Shown here: one piece after another, positions 8,856 to 16,471 of the stretch
Position numbering within the stretch: position 1 is the stretch's first letter
Layout: each line of letters begins with the position of its first letter
From: Pseudomonadota bacterium
GTDB taxonomy: Bacteria > Pseudomonadota > Alphaproteobacteria > Micropepsales > Micropepsaceae
Assembly: GCA_018241025.1 (NCBI GenBank)
Contig: JAFEEQ010000003.1
Coordinates: 62,001 to 126,000, forward strand
Length of the DNA: 64,000 nt
Direction: 5' to 3'
Notes under the pieces: generated by a model
What the model saw: only the letters and a program-made list of their open reading frames with translations
The model's database searches: none
What the model was told of the DNA's origin: nothing
Made by a program: the position numbers and the translations under genes

Positions 8856-9413
8856 TTGAGACTTTCCGCACCCCGCATTGCGCCCTTGAGCGACGCCGAA
8901 CTCAGCGACGACCAGAGGGAGGCGCTGAAGCCGTTCGGTGCGCGCATCCTCAACATCTTCCGCACCCTCGCCCACGCGCCCAAGGCGCTGACGCGGTTCA
9001 ACGAGTGGGGCGGCTATATCCTCTCGCGCCGCAACGACCTGCCGCCGCGCGAGCGCGAGATCGTCATCCTGCGCACCGGCTTCCTGTGCAAGTCCGGCTA
9101 TGAGTGGACGCAGCACGTCGCCATCGGCAAGCGCGAAGGCCTCACCGACGACGAGATCGCGCGTATCAAGAAAGGCGCAGACGCCGGCTGGAGCGCAGCC
9201 GATGTGGCGCTGATCAAAGCCAGCGACGAACTCCACGCCGACCAGTTCATCACCGATGCGACGTGGAAAGCGCTCGGGGGGCACTTCACCCAGAAGCAGT
9301 GCATGGATGTCGTCTTCACCGCGGCGCAGTACACCCAGGTGTCGATGTTCCTGAACACCTTCGGCGTGCAGCTCGACGCCGGGCTGACGCTCGATCCGGA
9401 CCTCAAGGCTTGA
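8856..9413 (+). CDS. Carboxymuconolactone decarboxylase (CMD) family protein
   Basis: A protein of 185 aa from a TTG start (MRLSAPRIAPLSDAELS), chosen because GGAG lies nine bases upstream; another TTG at 8829 would add nine residues. The all-helical CMD/AhpD fold is shown by REREIVILRTGFLCKSGYEW, followed by QHVAIGKREGLTDDEI and a C-terminal repeat ending TQVSMFLNTFGV. The AhpD Cys-x-x-Cys pair is not present, so peroxidase activity is unlikely; related proteins act in aromatic and steroid acid degradation. It ends two bases before the next SDR gene. Confidence 0.85.
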   Translation: MRLSAPRIAPLSDAELSDDQREALKPFGARILNIFRTLAHAPKALTRFNEWGGYILSRRNDLPPREREIVILRTGFLCKSGYEWTQHVAIGKREGLTDDEIARIKKGADAGWSAADVALIKASDELHADQFITDATWKALGGHFTQKQCMDVVFTAAQYTQVSMFLNTFGVQLDAGLTLDPDLKA

Positions 9414-9415
9414 CG

Positions 9416-10210
9416 ATGCGGCTCGAAGGCAAGACCGCCATCGTCGTCGGTGCCGGCCAGACACCGGGCAGCACCATCGGCAACGGCCGCGCGATTGCGC
9501 TTCGTTTCGTACGCGAAGGCGCGAAAGTTTTATGCGTCGACCGCGACGGCGCCCGTGCCGAAGAGACGGCGGCGATGGTTGCGAAGGAAGGCGGCACGGC
9601 ATTCGCCTTCTCCGCCGACATCGCCAAGCCGGGTGCCGCGGACGCGATCGTCGCCGAAGCCATGGCGAATCTCGGCCGCATCGACATCCTGGTGAACAAT
9701 GTCGGCATCGGCGGCCGCGACGGCCCGGCGCACAAATTGAGCGAAGACAGCTTCGACCGAATCATGACGGTCAACCTCAAGGCGATGTGGCTGACCATCA
9801 AGGCCGTCGTGCCGATGATGCGCGAAGCGGGCGGCGGCGCGATCGTGAACATCTCCTCGCTCGCCTCGATCGCGGGCGGCAACATGCTGGCCTACGAAGT
9901 CTCCAAGGCCGGCGTGAACCGGCTCACCACCCATGTCGCGCAATCGAATGCGCGCCACGGCGTGCGCTGCAACGCGATCCTGCCCGGCCTGATGGACACG
10001 CCGATGGCGGTCGCCGGCATCGCGACCGAGCGTGGCGGCAACGAGGAAGAAGTGCGCCAGGCGCGCAACGCCCGCGTTCCGCTCGGCGGCCGGATGGGCA
10101 GCGCCTGGGACACGGCGAACGCGGCGCTGTTCCTCGCCTCCGACGAAGCGAAATTCATCACCGGCGTGCTCCTGCCCGTCGACGGCGGGATGTCGAGCCG
10201 GATCGGATGA
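9416..10210 (+). CDS. SDR family oxidoreductase
   Basis: A 264-aa classical SDR. The cofactor loop is expanded (VVGAGQTPGSTIGNGRA, residues 10-26), unlike the usual GxxxGxG. The rest is canonical: NNVG near 94-97, ISS near 146-148, catalytic Tyr160 and Lys164 (YEVSK), PG and a C-terminal GVLLPVDGGMSSR. It probably uses NAD to oxidise a hydroxyacyl or cyclic alcohol intermediate. It begins two bases after the CMD gene and its TGA overlaps the ATG of the methyltransferase gene (ATGA), showing an operon. Confidence 0.9.
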   Translation: MRLEGKTAIVVGAGQTPGSTIGNGRAIALRFVREGAKVLCVDRDGARAEETAAMVAKEGGTAFAFSADIAKPGAADAIVAEAMANLGRIDILVNNVGIGGRDGPAHKLSEDSFDRIMTVNLKAMWLTIKAVVPMMREAGGGAIVNISSLASIAGGNMLAYEVSKAGVNRLTTHVAQSNARHGVRCNAILPGLMDTPMAVAGIATERGGNEEEVRQARNARVPLGGRMGSAWDTANAALFLASDEAKFITGVLLPVDGGMSSRIG

Positions 10211-11655
10211 GCGCACGCGAAGAGATCAAGCAGTTGTGGTCCAGGGGCCGGATTGACGACGCACTTGCATCGGCCCTGCGCGCCCTCGAAGACGATCCGG
10301 ACAATCACGAGATCCGGGTATCGGTGGTGCGCTGCCTGGTCGACGGTGCCGCCTCGGGGATGGCGGGACAGCGCGATCTGCTGCTCAGCCTGGTGCGCGA
10401 TCCCGCGATCGAACCGACCAATGTGAGCCCGGCGGGCTGGCGCTTTCTGCGCGAGAATTCGGACCTGTTCGATACTCCGAACGACAGCGAGGCCATGGCC
10501 GGCCGCATCGAGAGCGATGCGCTTGCCATCGCCCTCCTGGAAGAGGACGCCGTCGGAGATATCGCCTCCGAGCGCGCCCTGACCGCACTGCGGCGCTGGC
10601 TTCTGGTGTCCGGCCGTCGCACGGATTTCCCAAAACTCACCGCGGCACTCATCACCCAGGCCCTGCGCAACGGCGGCGCCTGGCCGTTCGACGACGAAGA
10701 GCGCGCGCTGCTCGCAGCCAATCCCGATTTCGCCGCCGCCTATCTGCCGCCGCGCGAGACCATCGGCACGGCGCAGTATTCCGATCCGGTCACCCGCAGC
10801 GTCGCCCAGCAATACGAAGGCTGGCCCTATCCGCAGTGGCGCCGGCTGACGAGCAACAGTCCCGAGCCCATCGCGTCCCGCATCCGCCGCTACGATCCGG
10901 AGGGCCGCGCCGCCATTCCGGAGCGCGGCGCGACGATCCTGGTCGCCGGCTGCGGCACCGGCCGCCAGGTCGTGGCCCTGCGCCAACGCCACCCCGACGA
11001 CGTCATCGTCGCCATCGACATCTCGGAGGCCAGCCTGCGCTATGCCGGGAAGCGCTGCGCCGAGACCGGCGTGCACGATGTCGAATTCCACAAGCTCGAC
11101 CTCCACGATGTCGCGAAACTCGGCCGCAGCTTCGATGTGATCACCACCACCGGCGTGCTCCATCACCTGCCCGATCCGGAAGCCGGCTGGGCCGCGCTGC
11201 TCGGCGTGCTGAAGCCGCGGGGCGTGCTGCACGTCATGGTCTACAGCAAGATCGCGCGCATGCGCATCGCCGCGCTGCGCCGGATGTTCGCCGGAGAGCG
11301 GGCGCTGCCGATGAGCGACGACCTCCTGCGCGACATCCGGCGCAAGGTGCTGGCGCTCGAGAACTTCCCGGAGATGCGCAGCCGCGATTTCTTCACCCTG
11401 GCCGGCGTGCACGACCTTCTGATGCACCGCCACGAGGAACCATTCGACACCGGCCGCATCGGCCGGGCGCTCGACCGTTTCGGCCTGGCCCTGCTCAACT
11501 TCGAAATTCCCCGACCCAAGATCCGCGCCGAATACCGCGCCGCCCATCCGGACGATCCCCATCAGCGCGACCTGAAGGCCATTGCCAGGCTCGAGCTAGG
11601 CCATCCGACGCTTTACGGCACGATGTACGAATTCTGGTGCGCGAGGCATGCCTGA
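10207..11655 (+). CDS. SAM-dependent methyltransferase with helical N-terminal region
   Basis: A 482-aa protein. About the first 200 residues are helical and TPR-like (IDDALASALRALEDDPDN near the start) without a recognised catalytic motif. The middle begins with QYEGWPYPQWRRL. The class I methyltransferase core follows, with motif I ILVAGCGTGRQVVAL near residue 240, VIVAIDISEASL and the TTGVLHHLPDP post-motif near 315. This N-terminal plus C-terminal arrangement is seen in uncharacterised TPR-methyltransferase proteins. It is coupled to the upstream SDR by ATGA and overlaps the IclR gene by eight bases. The substrate is unknown. Confidence 0.85.
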   Translation: MSAREEIKQLWSRGRIDDALASALRALEDDPDNHEIRVSVVRCLVDGAASGMAGQRDLLLSLVRDPAIEPTNVSPAGWRFLRENSDLFDTPNDSEAMAGRIESDALAIALLEEDAVGDIASERALTALRRWLLVSGRRTDFPKLTAALITQALRNGGAWPFDDEERALLAANPDFAAAYLPPRETIGTAQYSDPVTRSVAQQYEGWPYPQWRRLTSNSPEPIASRIRRYDPEGRAAIPERGATILVAGCGTGRQVVALRQRHPDDVIVAIDISEASLRYAGKRCAETGVHDVEFHKLDLHDVAKLGRSFDVITTTGVLHHLPDPEAGWAALLGVLKPRGVLHVMVYSKIARMRIAALRRMFAGERALPMSDDLLRDIRRKVLALENFPEMRSRDFFTLAGVHDLLMHRHEEPFDTGRIGRALDRFGLALLNFEIPRPKIRAEYRAAHPDDPHQRDLKAIARLELGHPTLYGTMYEFWCARHA

Positions 11656-12379
11656 CGTCAAATCGGTCCGGCGCGTCTTCTCGGTCCTCGAACTCTTCGA
11701 CCGCGAGCGCCGTCCGCTGTCGCTGAAGGATATCCGCGATGCGCTCCGCCTCGCGCCGTCGAGCGGCGCCGCGATCCTGAAGAGCCTTGTCGCCCTCGGC
11801 TATCTCGATTACGAGCGCGGGTCACGGACTTATTTCCCGACCATGCGGGTCGCGGCGCTCGGCCAATGGGTGCCGGGCGCGCTCTTCGCCGACGGCCGCG
11901 TGCTCAGGCTGATGCAGCGCCTGCACCGCGAGACCGGCGAGAGCGTGATGCTGGCGACGCAGAGCGATCTCAACGCGCAGTACATCCACGCCGTCCAGGG
12001 CGACGAGCCGCTGCGTGCCGCGGTGCCTGTCGGGACGCTCCGTCCCCTGACGAATTCGGGCATGGGCTGGCTCCTGCTCAGCGGCCATGGCGAGGCCGAG
12101 ATCGAAAAGCTCTGCCGCCGCATCGATGTCACGAGTGGGAAACGCGTCGACCGCATCCAGCTCCGCCGCCGCCTCGCCCAGGTCCGGCAGGACGGCTACG
12201 TCATCTCGCGCCACACGGTGCGGCGCGGGACGGGGATCATCGCCGTATTGCTGCCACAGCGCATCCTCGGCCGCGTCTTCGCCATCGGCGTCGCCGGCCC
12301 GGTGGCGCGGCTGGAGGAGAAGGAAGCCGCCATCCTCGCTTCGCTGCGCCGCGGCATCGCCCGGCTTTCACGGATGTGA
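11648..12379 (+). CDS. IclR family transcriptional regulator
   Basis: A 243-aa regulator. The N-terminal winged helix-turn-helix runs from SVRRVFSVLELFDRERRPLS to GYLDYERGSRTYFPT (residues 4-60). The IclR effector domain follows, with MQRLHRETGESVMLATQ, the conserved PLTNSGMGWLLL and a Cys near 155. Family members sense aromatic or short-chain metabolites and control catabolic operons. Located inside the plus-strand catabolic run and overlapping the methyltransferase gene, it probably regulates that cluster, perhaps including itself. The effector is not predictable. Confidence 0.92.
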   Translation: MPDVKSVRRVFSVLELFDRERRPLSLKDIRDALRLAPSSGAAILKSLVALGYLDYERGSRTYFPTMRVAALGQWVPGALFADGRVLRLMQRLHRETGESVMLATQSDLNAQYIHAVQGDEPLRAAVPVGTLRPLTNSGMGWLLLSGHGEAEIEKLCRRIDVTSGKRVDRIQLRRRLAQVRQDGYVISRHTVRRGTGIIAVLLPQRILGRVFAIGVAGPVARLEEKEAAILASLRRGIARLSRM

Positions 12380-12432
12380 AAATGCGCGCCCGCCGTTGAG
12401 GGCGCATCGCGGGAAGCCTAGCATCGCGCCAT

Positions 12433-13632
12433 ATGACCGGTCCCCTTCAAGGCATTCGCGTCCTCGACCTCAGCGCCGTCGTGCTCGGGCCCTATGCGAC
12501 ACAGATCCTCGGCGACTTCGGCGCCGAGATCGTCAAGGTCGAAAGCCCGTCGGGAGACCTGATGCGGCTGAACGGCGTGTCGCGCAATCGCGGCATGAGT
12601 TCGATCTTCCTGACGCTCAACCGCAACAAGCGCAGCCTCGCGCTCGACCTCCAGACCCCTGAGGGCAAGGCGGTACTGCGCCGCCTGATCCCGTCCTTCG
12701 ACGTCCTCGTCCACAACATGCGCGTCGAAGCGATCGAGCGTCTCGGCTTCGGTTACGATGCGGTGGCGGCACGCAATCCAAAGATCGTCTATTGCGCCGC
12801 CACCGGCTTCGACCAGGACGGTCCCGATGCCGGACGCCCTGCCTTCGACGACATCATCCAGGCGGCGAGCGGCCTTGCCGCCGTCGCCAGCACAGGCCGC
12901 GACGCGCCGGACTATGTCCCCTCGCTGATCGCCGACAAGACCACCGGCATGGCCGTGGTCAACGCGGTGCTCGCCGCCCTCGTCCATCGCGAGCGCCATG
13001 GGCGCGGGCAATATGTCGAAGTGCCGATGCTGGAGACGATGGCGGCCTTCGTGCTGACCGAGCATCTCGGCGGCCTCGCCTTCGATCCGCCGCTCGCACC
13101 GGCCGGCTATGCCCGCCTGCTCGAAGGCGGTCGCAAGCCGGCGCCGACCAAAGACGGCCACATCGCCCTCCTGCCCTATTCCGCCGGCCATTGGCGCGCC
13201 TTCTTCGACGCCGCCGGACGTCCGGAGATCGGCGAGCGATACGCGCATGAGGATCGCGCAAAGCGCAATGAGAATAACGCCCGGCTCTACGCCGAAATGC
13301 GCGCCACCACGCCGTCGCGCACAACCGCGGAGTGGATGGCGATCTGCGCCGATTGCGACATCCCCGCGACGCCGATCTACACCCTCGACAAGGTCGTCGG
13401 GCATCCGCAGCTCAACGCCGTCGGCCTGTTCGCCATCGCCGAGCATCCGAGCGAAGGCGCGATCCGCGAGGTGCGTCCGGCGACGAAGTTCGCCGCGACG
13501 CCGGCCGCCATCGAACGCAAGGCCCCACGCCTCGGCGAGAACAGCGACGAGATCCTGCGCGAGGCCGGCTTCAGCGAAGCCGAAATCGCCGCATTGCACG
13601 CCAACAACATCGTTTTCGGGAAGGACACATAA
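12433..13632 (+). CDS. CaiB/BaiF (class III) CoA-transferase
   Basis: A 399-aa family III CoA-transferase. The N-terminus GIRVLDLSAVVLGPYATQIL and GDFGAEIVKVESP are diagnostic, and the catalytic Asp is D168 in LIADKTTGM. It transfers CoA between an acyl-CoA donor and a carboxylic acid, acting in the cytosol as an interlocked dimer. Followed at once by an acyl-CoA dehydrogenase and later an enoyl-CoA hydratase-like gene, it most likely activates the acid substrate of this pathway. The length is normal for the family. It is preceded by a 53-base gap after the IclR gene, so it may have its own promoter. Confidence 0.92.
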   Translation: MTGPLQGIRVLDLSAVVLGPYATQILGDFGAEIVKVESPSGDLMRLNGVSRNRGMSSIFLTLNRNKRSLALDLQTPEGKAVLRRLIPSFDVLVHNMRVEAIERLGFGYDAVAARNPKIVYCAATGFDQDGPDAGRPAFDDIIQAASGLAAVASTGRDAPDYVPSLIADKTTGMAVVNAVLAALVHRERHGRGQYVEVPMLETMAAFVLTEHLGGLAFDPPLAPAGYARLLEGGRKPAPTKDGHIALLPYSAGHWRAFFDAAGRPEIGERYAHEDRAKRNENNARLYAEMRATTPSRTTAEWMAICADCDIPATPIYTLDKVVGHPQLNAVGLFAIAEHPSEGAIREVRPATKFAATPAAIERKAPRLGENSDEILREAGFSEAEIAALHANNIVFGKDT

Positions 13633-13633
13633 A

Positions 13634-14800
13634 ATGAATTTCGAGCTCAGCGAAGAACACCGCATGTTGAAGGACCTCGTGCACCGCTTCGTCGAGGACG
13701 AGCTGCTGCCGCTCGAGGCCGGCGTGCTCGAACGCGAGGCCAAGGGCCAGGGCCTTTCCATCGGGCCGAAGGAAACCGCGCGCATCGACGAGGTGTCGAA
13801 GCAGCTCGGCCTCTGGGGCCTCGATGCGCCGACCGATATCGGCGGCGCCGATCTTCCCGCCGTCGCCATGATCGGCGTCAACGAGGAACTCGGCCGCACC
13901 GTCACGCCCTACACCCTGCCGCCGGATTCGCCGAATTTGCGCATGCTGATGGCGACGGTGAACGAGCGCCAGCGCGTCGCCTATCTCGAGCCCTATGTGC
14001 GCGGCGAGACCGTCTCGGCCATCGGCATTTCCGAGCCCGGCGCCGGCGCCGATCCCGCCGGCATGATCACCCGCGCCGAGCGCGACGGCGAGGACTGGAT
14101 CCTGAACGGCCGCAAGATCTGGATCTCGCGCGCCGATCACGCCGATTTCACCATCGTGATGGCGGTGACCAACAAGGAGAAGCGCGCGCGCGGCGGCATT
14201 TCCGCCTTCCTCGTCGACCGCGAGACCAAGGGCTTCAACGTGCTCCGGCGCATTCCGATGATCGGCGGTGCCGCGACCTACGAGATCGCGCTGGAGGATT
14301 GCCGGGTCGAGGGCTGGAAGCTGCTCGGCACCGAAGGCAACGGCTTCGCGCCGATGCAGCTGCGGCTTGGCACGCGGCGGCTGGAGATGGCGGCATGGTC
14401 GATCGGCATGGCGCAGCGCGCGCTCGACATGATCTGCGCTTTTGCGCCGACGCGCGTGACCTTCGGCCAGCCGCTGTCGGAGCGTCAGGCGATCCAGTGG
14501 TGGGTGGCCGACGCCGCGACCAAGATCCACGCCACGCGGCTGATGACCTATGACTGCGCCTGGAAGCTCGACCAGGGTCGCGACGTGCGCGTCGAGATCT
14601 CGATGATCAAGGCCTTCGCGACCGAGATGGCCTACGAGATCGTCGACCGCGCGATGCAGGCGCATGGCGCGATGGGCATGACCAAGGAACTGCCGCTGCA
14701 GCTGATGCAGTCCAAGCTCCGCACCATGCGCATCTACGACGGCCCGACCGAAGTGCATAAGTGGGTGGTGGCGCGGAATCTGCTGGGGTCGAAGCGGTGA
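13634..14800 (+). CDS. Acyl-CoA dehydrogenase
   Basis: A 388-aa flavoprotein beginning MNFELSEEHRMLKDLVHRF, only one base after the CaiB stop. The family signature ISEPGAGADPAGM near residue 134 and the FAD-site segment near 245-255 are visible. The catalytic Glu is at the MCAD-type position in GAMGMTKELP (about residue 352). It introduces a 2,3-double bond into an acyl-CoA, passing electrons to ETF. The gene order with the CoA-transferase and the hydratase-like gene indicates a beta-oxidation-like sequence. Confidence 0.92.
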   Translation: MNFELSEEHRMLKDLVHRFVEDELLPLEAGVLEREAKGQGLSIGPKETARIDEVSKQLGLWGLDAPTDIGGADLPAVAMIGVNEELGRTVTPYTLPPDSPNLRMLMATVNERQRVAYLEPYVRGETVSAIGISEPGAGADPAGMITRAERDGEDWILNGRKIWISRADHADFTIVMAVTNKEKRARGGISAFLVDRETKGFNVLRRIPMIGGAATYEIALEDCRVEGWKLLGTEGNGFAPMQLRLGTRRLEMAAWSIGMAQRALDMICAFAPTRVTFGQPLSERQAIQWWVADAATKIHATRLMTYDCAWKLDQGRDVRVEISMIKAFATEMAYEIVDRAMQAHGAMGMTKELPLQLMQSKLRTMRIYDGPTEVHKWVVARNLLGSKR

Positions 14801-14811
14801 GGGGCTGCGCT

Positions 14812-14882
14812 CCTCATCCTTCGACAAGCTCAGGATGAGGTCCTTATCCAACCCCTCACCCTGAGCTTGTCGAAGGGCGAGG
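14812..14882. repeat. Inverted repeat pair, family C copy 1
   Basis: Two inverted units face each other: TCGACAAGCTCAGGATGAGG, and its complement form CCTCACCCTGAGCTTGTCGA. They are separated by about a dozen bases. The same paired design recurs at 49588-49656. This sequence family is frequent between genes in alphaproteobacteria. It lies between the dehydrogenase and hydratase-like genes and can fold into a long hairpin. Confidence 0.8.
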
Positions 14883-14966
14883 GGCAGCACAGCACCCTTT
14901 GACAACCTTGGCCCTAAACCCGGATTACGCGATGATCGGCGTCAATAAGAACAGGGAAACCGCCCC

Positions 14967-15749
14967 ATGAAAGAGAAATACGGCGACATCACCGTCACGC
15001 GCGACGGCCACGTCGCGATCCTCGAGATCGACCGGCCGCCGCACAATCATGTCTCGGTCGAGCTGATGCGCGATCTCGCCGATGCGCTGCATGCCATCGA
15101 TGCCACGCGGGAGCTGCGCGCCAGCGTGCTGTGCTCGACGGGAAAGAGCTTCTGCGCCGGCGCCGATCTCACCGCGCCGACGGGCATCGCCCATCCCGGT
15201 GCCGGTCCCGGCATCAACGCGCTTTATGTCGAGGCGGTGCGCCTCTTCTCCAACCGCAAGCCGATCGTCGCCGCGGTGCAGGGCGCCGCGGTCGGCGCCG
15301 GGCTCGGCCTCGCGCTGGTCGCCGATTTCCGCGTCGCCGCGCCCGAGGCGCGCTTCACCGCGAACTTCGTCAAGCTCGGCTTCCATCCCGGCTTCGGCAT
15401 CACCCACACCCTGCCGCGCCTGATCGGCGAGCAGCGTGCGGCGCTGATGTGCCTGACCGGCCGCCGCCTCAAGGGCGAGGAGGCGCTCGCCTGGGGCCTG
15501 GTCGACGAGGTCGTGCCGCTCGACGAACTGCGCGCCGCGGCACTGCGCCTCGCCAACGAGATCGCCGAGAACGCACCGCTCGCCGTCCAGTCGACCCGCG
15601 CGACGCTGCGCATGGGGCTCGCGGAGGCGGTGAAGAAGCAGACCGACCACGAATTCGCCGAGCAGACCGAACTGCGCAAGACCAGCGACTACAAAGAAGG
15701 CGTCCGCGCCGTCGCCGAACGCCGCGCGGGAAATTTCACGGGGACGTAG
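14967..15749 (+). CDS. Enoyl-CoA hydratase/isomerase family protein lacking both catalytic Glu
   Basis: A 260-aa crotonase-fold protein. CSTGKSFCAGADL near residue 57 and QGAAVGAGLGLAL near 105 form the CoA-binding oxyanion hole. At the two positions where hydratases carry Glu, this sequence has Phe134 (in NFVKLGFHPGFG) and Leu160 (in ALMCLTG). Hydration by the textbook mechanism is therefore unlikely; crotonase members with other chemistry (isomerase, hydrolase, ring cleavage) are known. It lies after the acyl-CoA dehydrogenase, separated by a palindromic repeat. It is the last gene before the accessory island. Confidence 0.88.
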   Translation: MKEKYGDITVTRDGHVAILEIDRPPHNHVSVELMRDLADALHAIDATRELRASVLCSTGKSFCAGADLTAPTGIAHPGAGPGINALYVEAVRLFSNRKPIVAAVQGAAVGAGLGLALVADFRVAAPEARFTANFVKLGFHPGFGITHTLPRLIGEQRAALMCLTGRRLKGEEALAWGLVDEVVPLDELRAAALRLANEIAENAPLAVQSTRATLRMGLAEAVKKQTDHEFAEQTELRKTSDYKEGVRAVAERRAGNFTGT

Positions 15750-15751
15750 AG

Positions 15752-15883
15752 GTGGGCGTCGCTGACAAGAGGCAACGGCGTTCGAGACGGCAGCGTCTCT
15801 TCACCGCCGTGCATACCGGACCAATCCAGAGCCTCAAGGACGCTGTTAGAGCGGCTATCGTGGCGGAGGCGAGGGTGAAATGA
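15752..15883 (+). pseudogene. Truncated C-terminal tail of a small gene, paralogous to 17965-18267
   Basis: The frame GTG 15752 to TGA 15883 ends in a segment (VHTGPIQSLKDAVRAAIVAE, then ARVK) that closely matches the end of the 100-aa protein at 17965-18267 (LHTGPIASPRDAVKAAIVAE). The N-terminal part of that protein is missing; only about 30 residues are shared, preceded by basic filler. It begins three bases after the enoyl-CoA hydratase stop, so the rest was probably lost when the island formed. Its TGA overlaps the next ATG (ATGA), exactly as at the other copy. It may still be translated as a 43-residue peptide. Confidence 0.6.
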
Positions 15884-16068
15884 GCGACCATCAGCTACCT
15901 CTTCCAATTCGGGTTATGGATGCAATCGAGAAGGGCATTCAAACGGCTCGCACGAACCCAAAGGCTGGCGACGAATCAACGTCTGATGGCTACGTAGCGT
16001 GGTGCATCTGGAACGAATTGCGGCTGGCAGGTTTCAAGGTGACTGAGTCGGACCAACCGCAAGATTAG
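15880..16068 (+). CDS. Small hypothetical protein
   Basis: A 62-aa protein, MSDHQLPLPIRVMDAIEKGI and onward, whose ATG overlaps the stop of the gene remnant before it (ATGA). It is soluble-looking and acidic at the end. The helix AIEKGIQTARTNPKAG is followed by a Trp-rich stretch YVAWCIWNELRLAGF. I do not recognise a family. Base composition is less GC-rich than in the metabolic genes on the left, marking the beginning of the accessory island. Coupling to the remnant suggests that it was once the second gene of a pair. Confidence 0.55.
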   Translation: MSDHQLPLPIRVMDAIEKGIQTARTNPKAGDESTSDGYVAWCIWNELRLAGFKVTESDQPQD

Positions 16069-16139
16069 GCCATTGCCCGGGCGGCGGGTGTTTCTGATAG
16101 GCTTTGGACGCTCCAGGAATTGGTCGAGGAAACCTCGCG

Positions 16140-16244
16140 GTGAAACGGACAATTGTCTGGCTGGCAGCCGTCATTGGGGCTGTAGCCTTCCTGTACGCAG
16201 TCGTCATCATTGCGGCGAATATCGGTATCGACTTGACGCTCTAA
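16140..16244 (+). CDS. Possible 34-aa single-pass membrane peptide
   Basis: From GTG 16140 to TAA 16244 the frame reads MKRTIVWLAAVIGAV and continues as one hydrophobic helix of about 22 residues with a short polar tail. A ribosome binding site (GAGGAA) lies about ten bases upstream. The positive N-terminus and single transmembrane span are typical of real small membrane proteins, but the frame is short and could be chance. It lies between the 62-aa gene and the ATPase operator, on the same strand as both. Confidence 0.4.
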   Translation: MKRTIVWLAAVIGAVAFLYAVVIIAANIGIDLTL

Positions 16245-16370
16245 CCGCGTCCGGCTCTCGTGCCAGGACCATCGGCACTTCCATTTCACTGTCGGGAATT
16301 CGCTTGTCGCCCATGCGGCGACGGTGGCGGCACAGCCCATGCGTTCCAAGCCTGACAGCGCGTCATCATG

Positions 16371-16386
16371 AAATTAGGACACTACC
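16371..16386 (+). repeat. 16-bp direct repeat, left copy
   Basis: AAATTAGGACACTACC occurs here and again, identical and in the same orientation, at 18518-18533. The two copies bracket the operator, the ATPase gene, the structured intergenic region and the two small genes after it. They could be recombination scars, target-site or attachment-type repeats, or copies of a dispersed motif. Confidence 0.6.
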
Positions 16387-16402
16387 GGAACTCGGGGTTT
16401 CA

Positions 16403-16451
16403 ATTTAGTCAAATATAGCCAGTTGACTAAATTTAGTCAATGGACTACATA
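16403..16451 (+). promoter_or_regulatory. Operator and promoter of the ATPase gene: 18-bp perfect palindrome plus a third half-site
   Basis: TTGACTAAATTTAGTCAA at 16423-16440 is a perfect 18-bp palindrome. A third half-site ATTTAGTCAA lies at 16403-16412, so the three half-sites start 20 and 28 bases apart. The palindrome overlaps a plausible -35 (TTGACT, 16423-16428), with TACATA at 16446-16451 exactly 17 bases downstream as a weak -10. The start codon follows at 16472 after GGAGG. A dimeric repressor would occlude RNA polymerase here, so the ATPase is probably kept silent until induced. No dedicated DNA-binding regulator gene is adjacent, but the ATPase itself ends in a winged helix. Confidence 0.65.
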
Positions 16452-16471
16452 CAGCTAAATTGGAGGTCGGA

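Noticed and set aside
9892..11562. Minus-strand frame of 556 codons opposite the SDR and methyltransferase genes
   Set aside because: No recognisable motifs; the opposite strand has complete, motif-rich genes with overlapping starts and stops.
16073..16408. Plus-strand frame of 111 codons overlapping the possible 34-aa membrane peptide
   Set aside because: Low-complexity Arg/Ser composition; the alternative frame with a hydrophobic helix and ribosome binding site is better.
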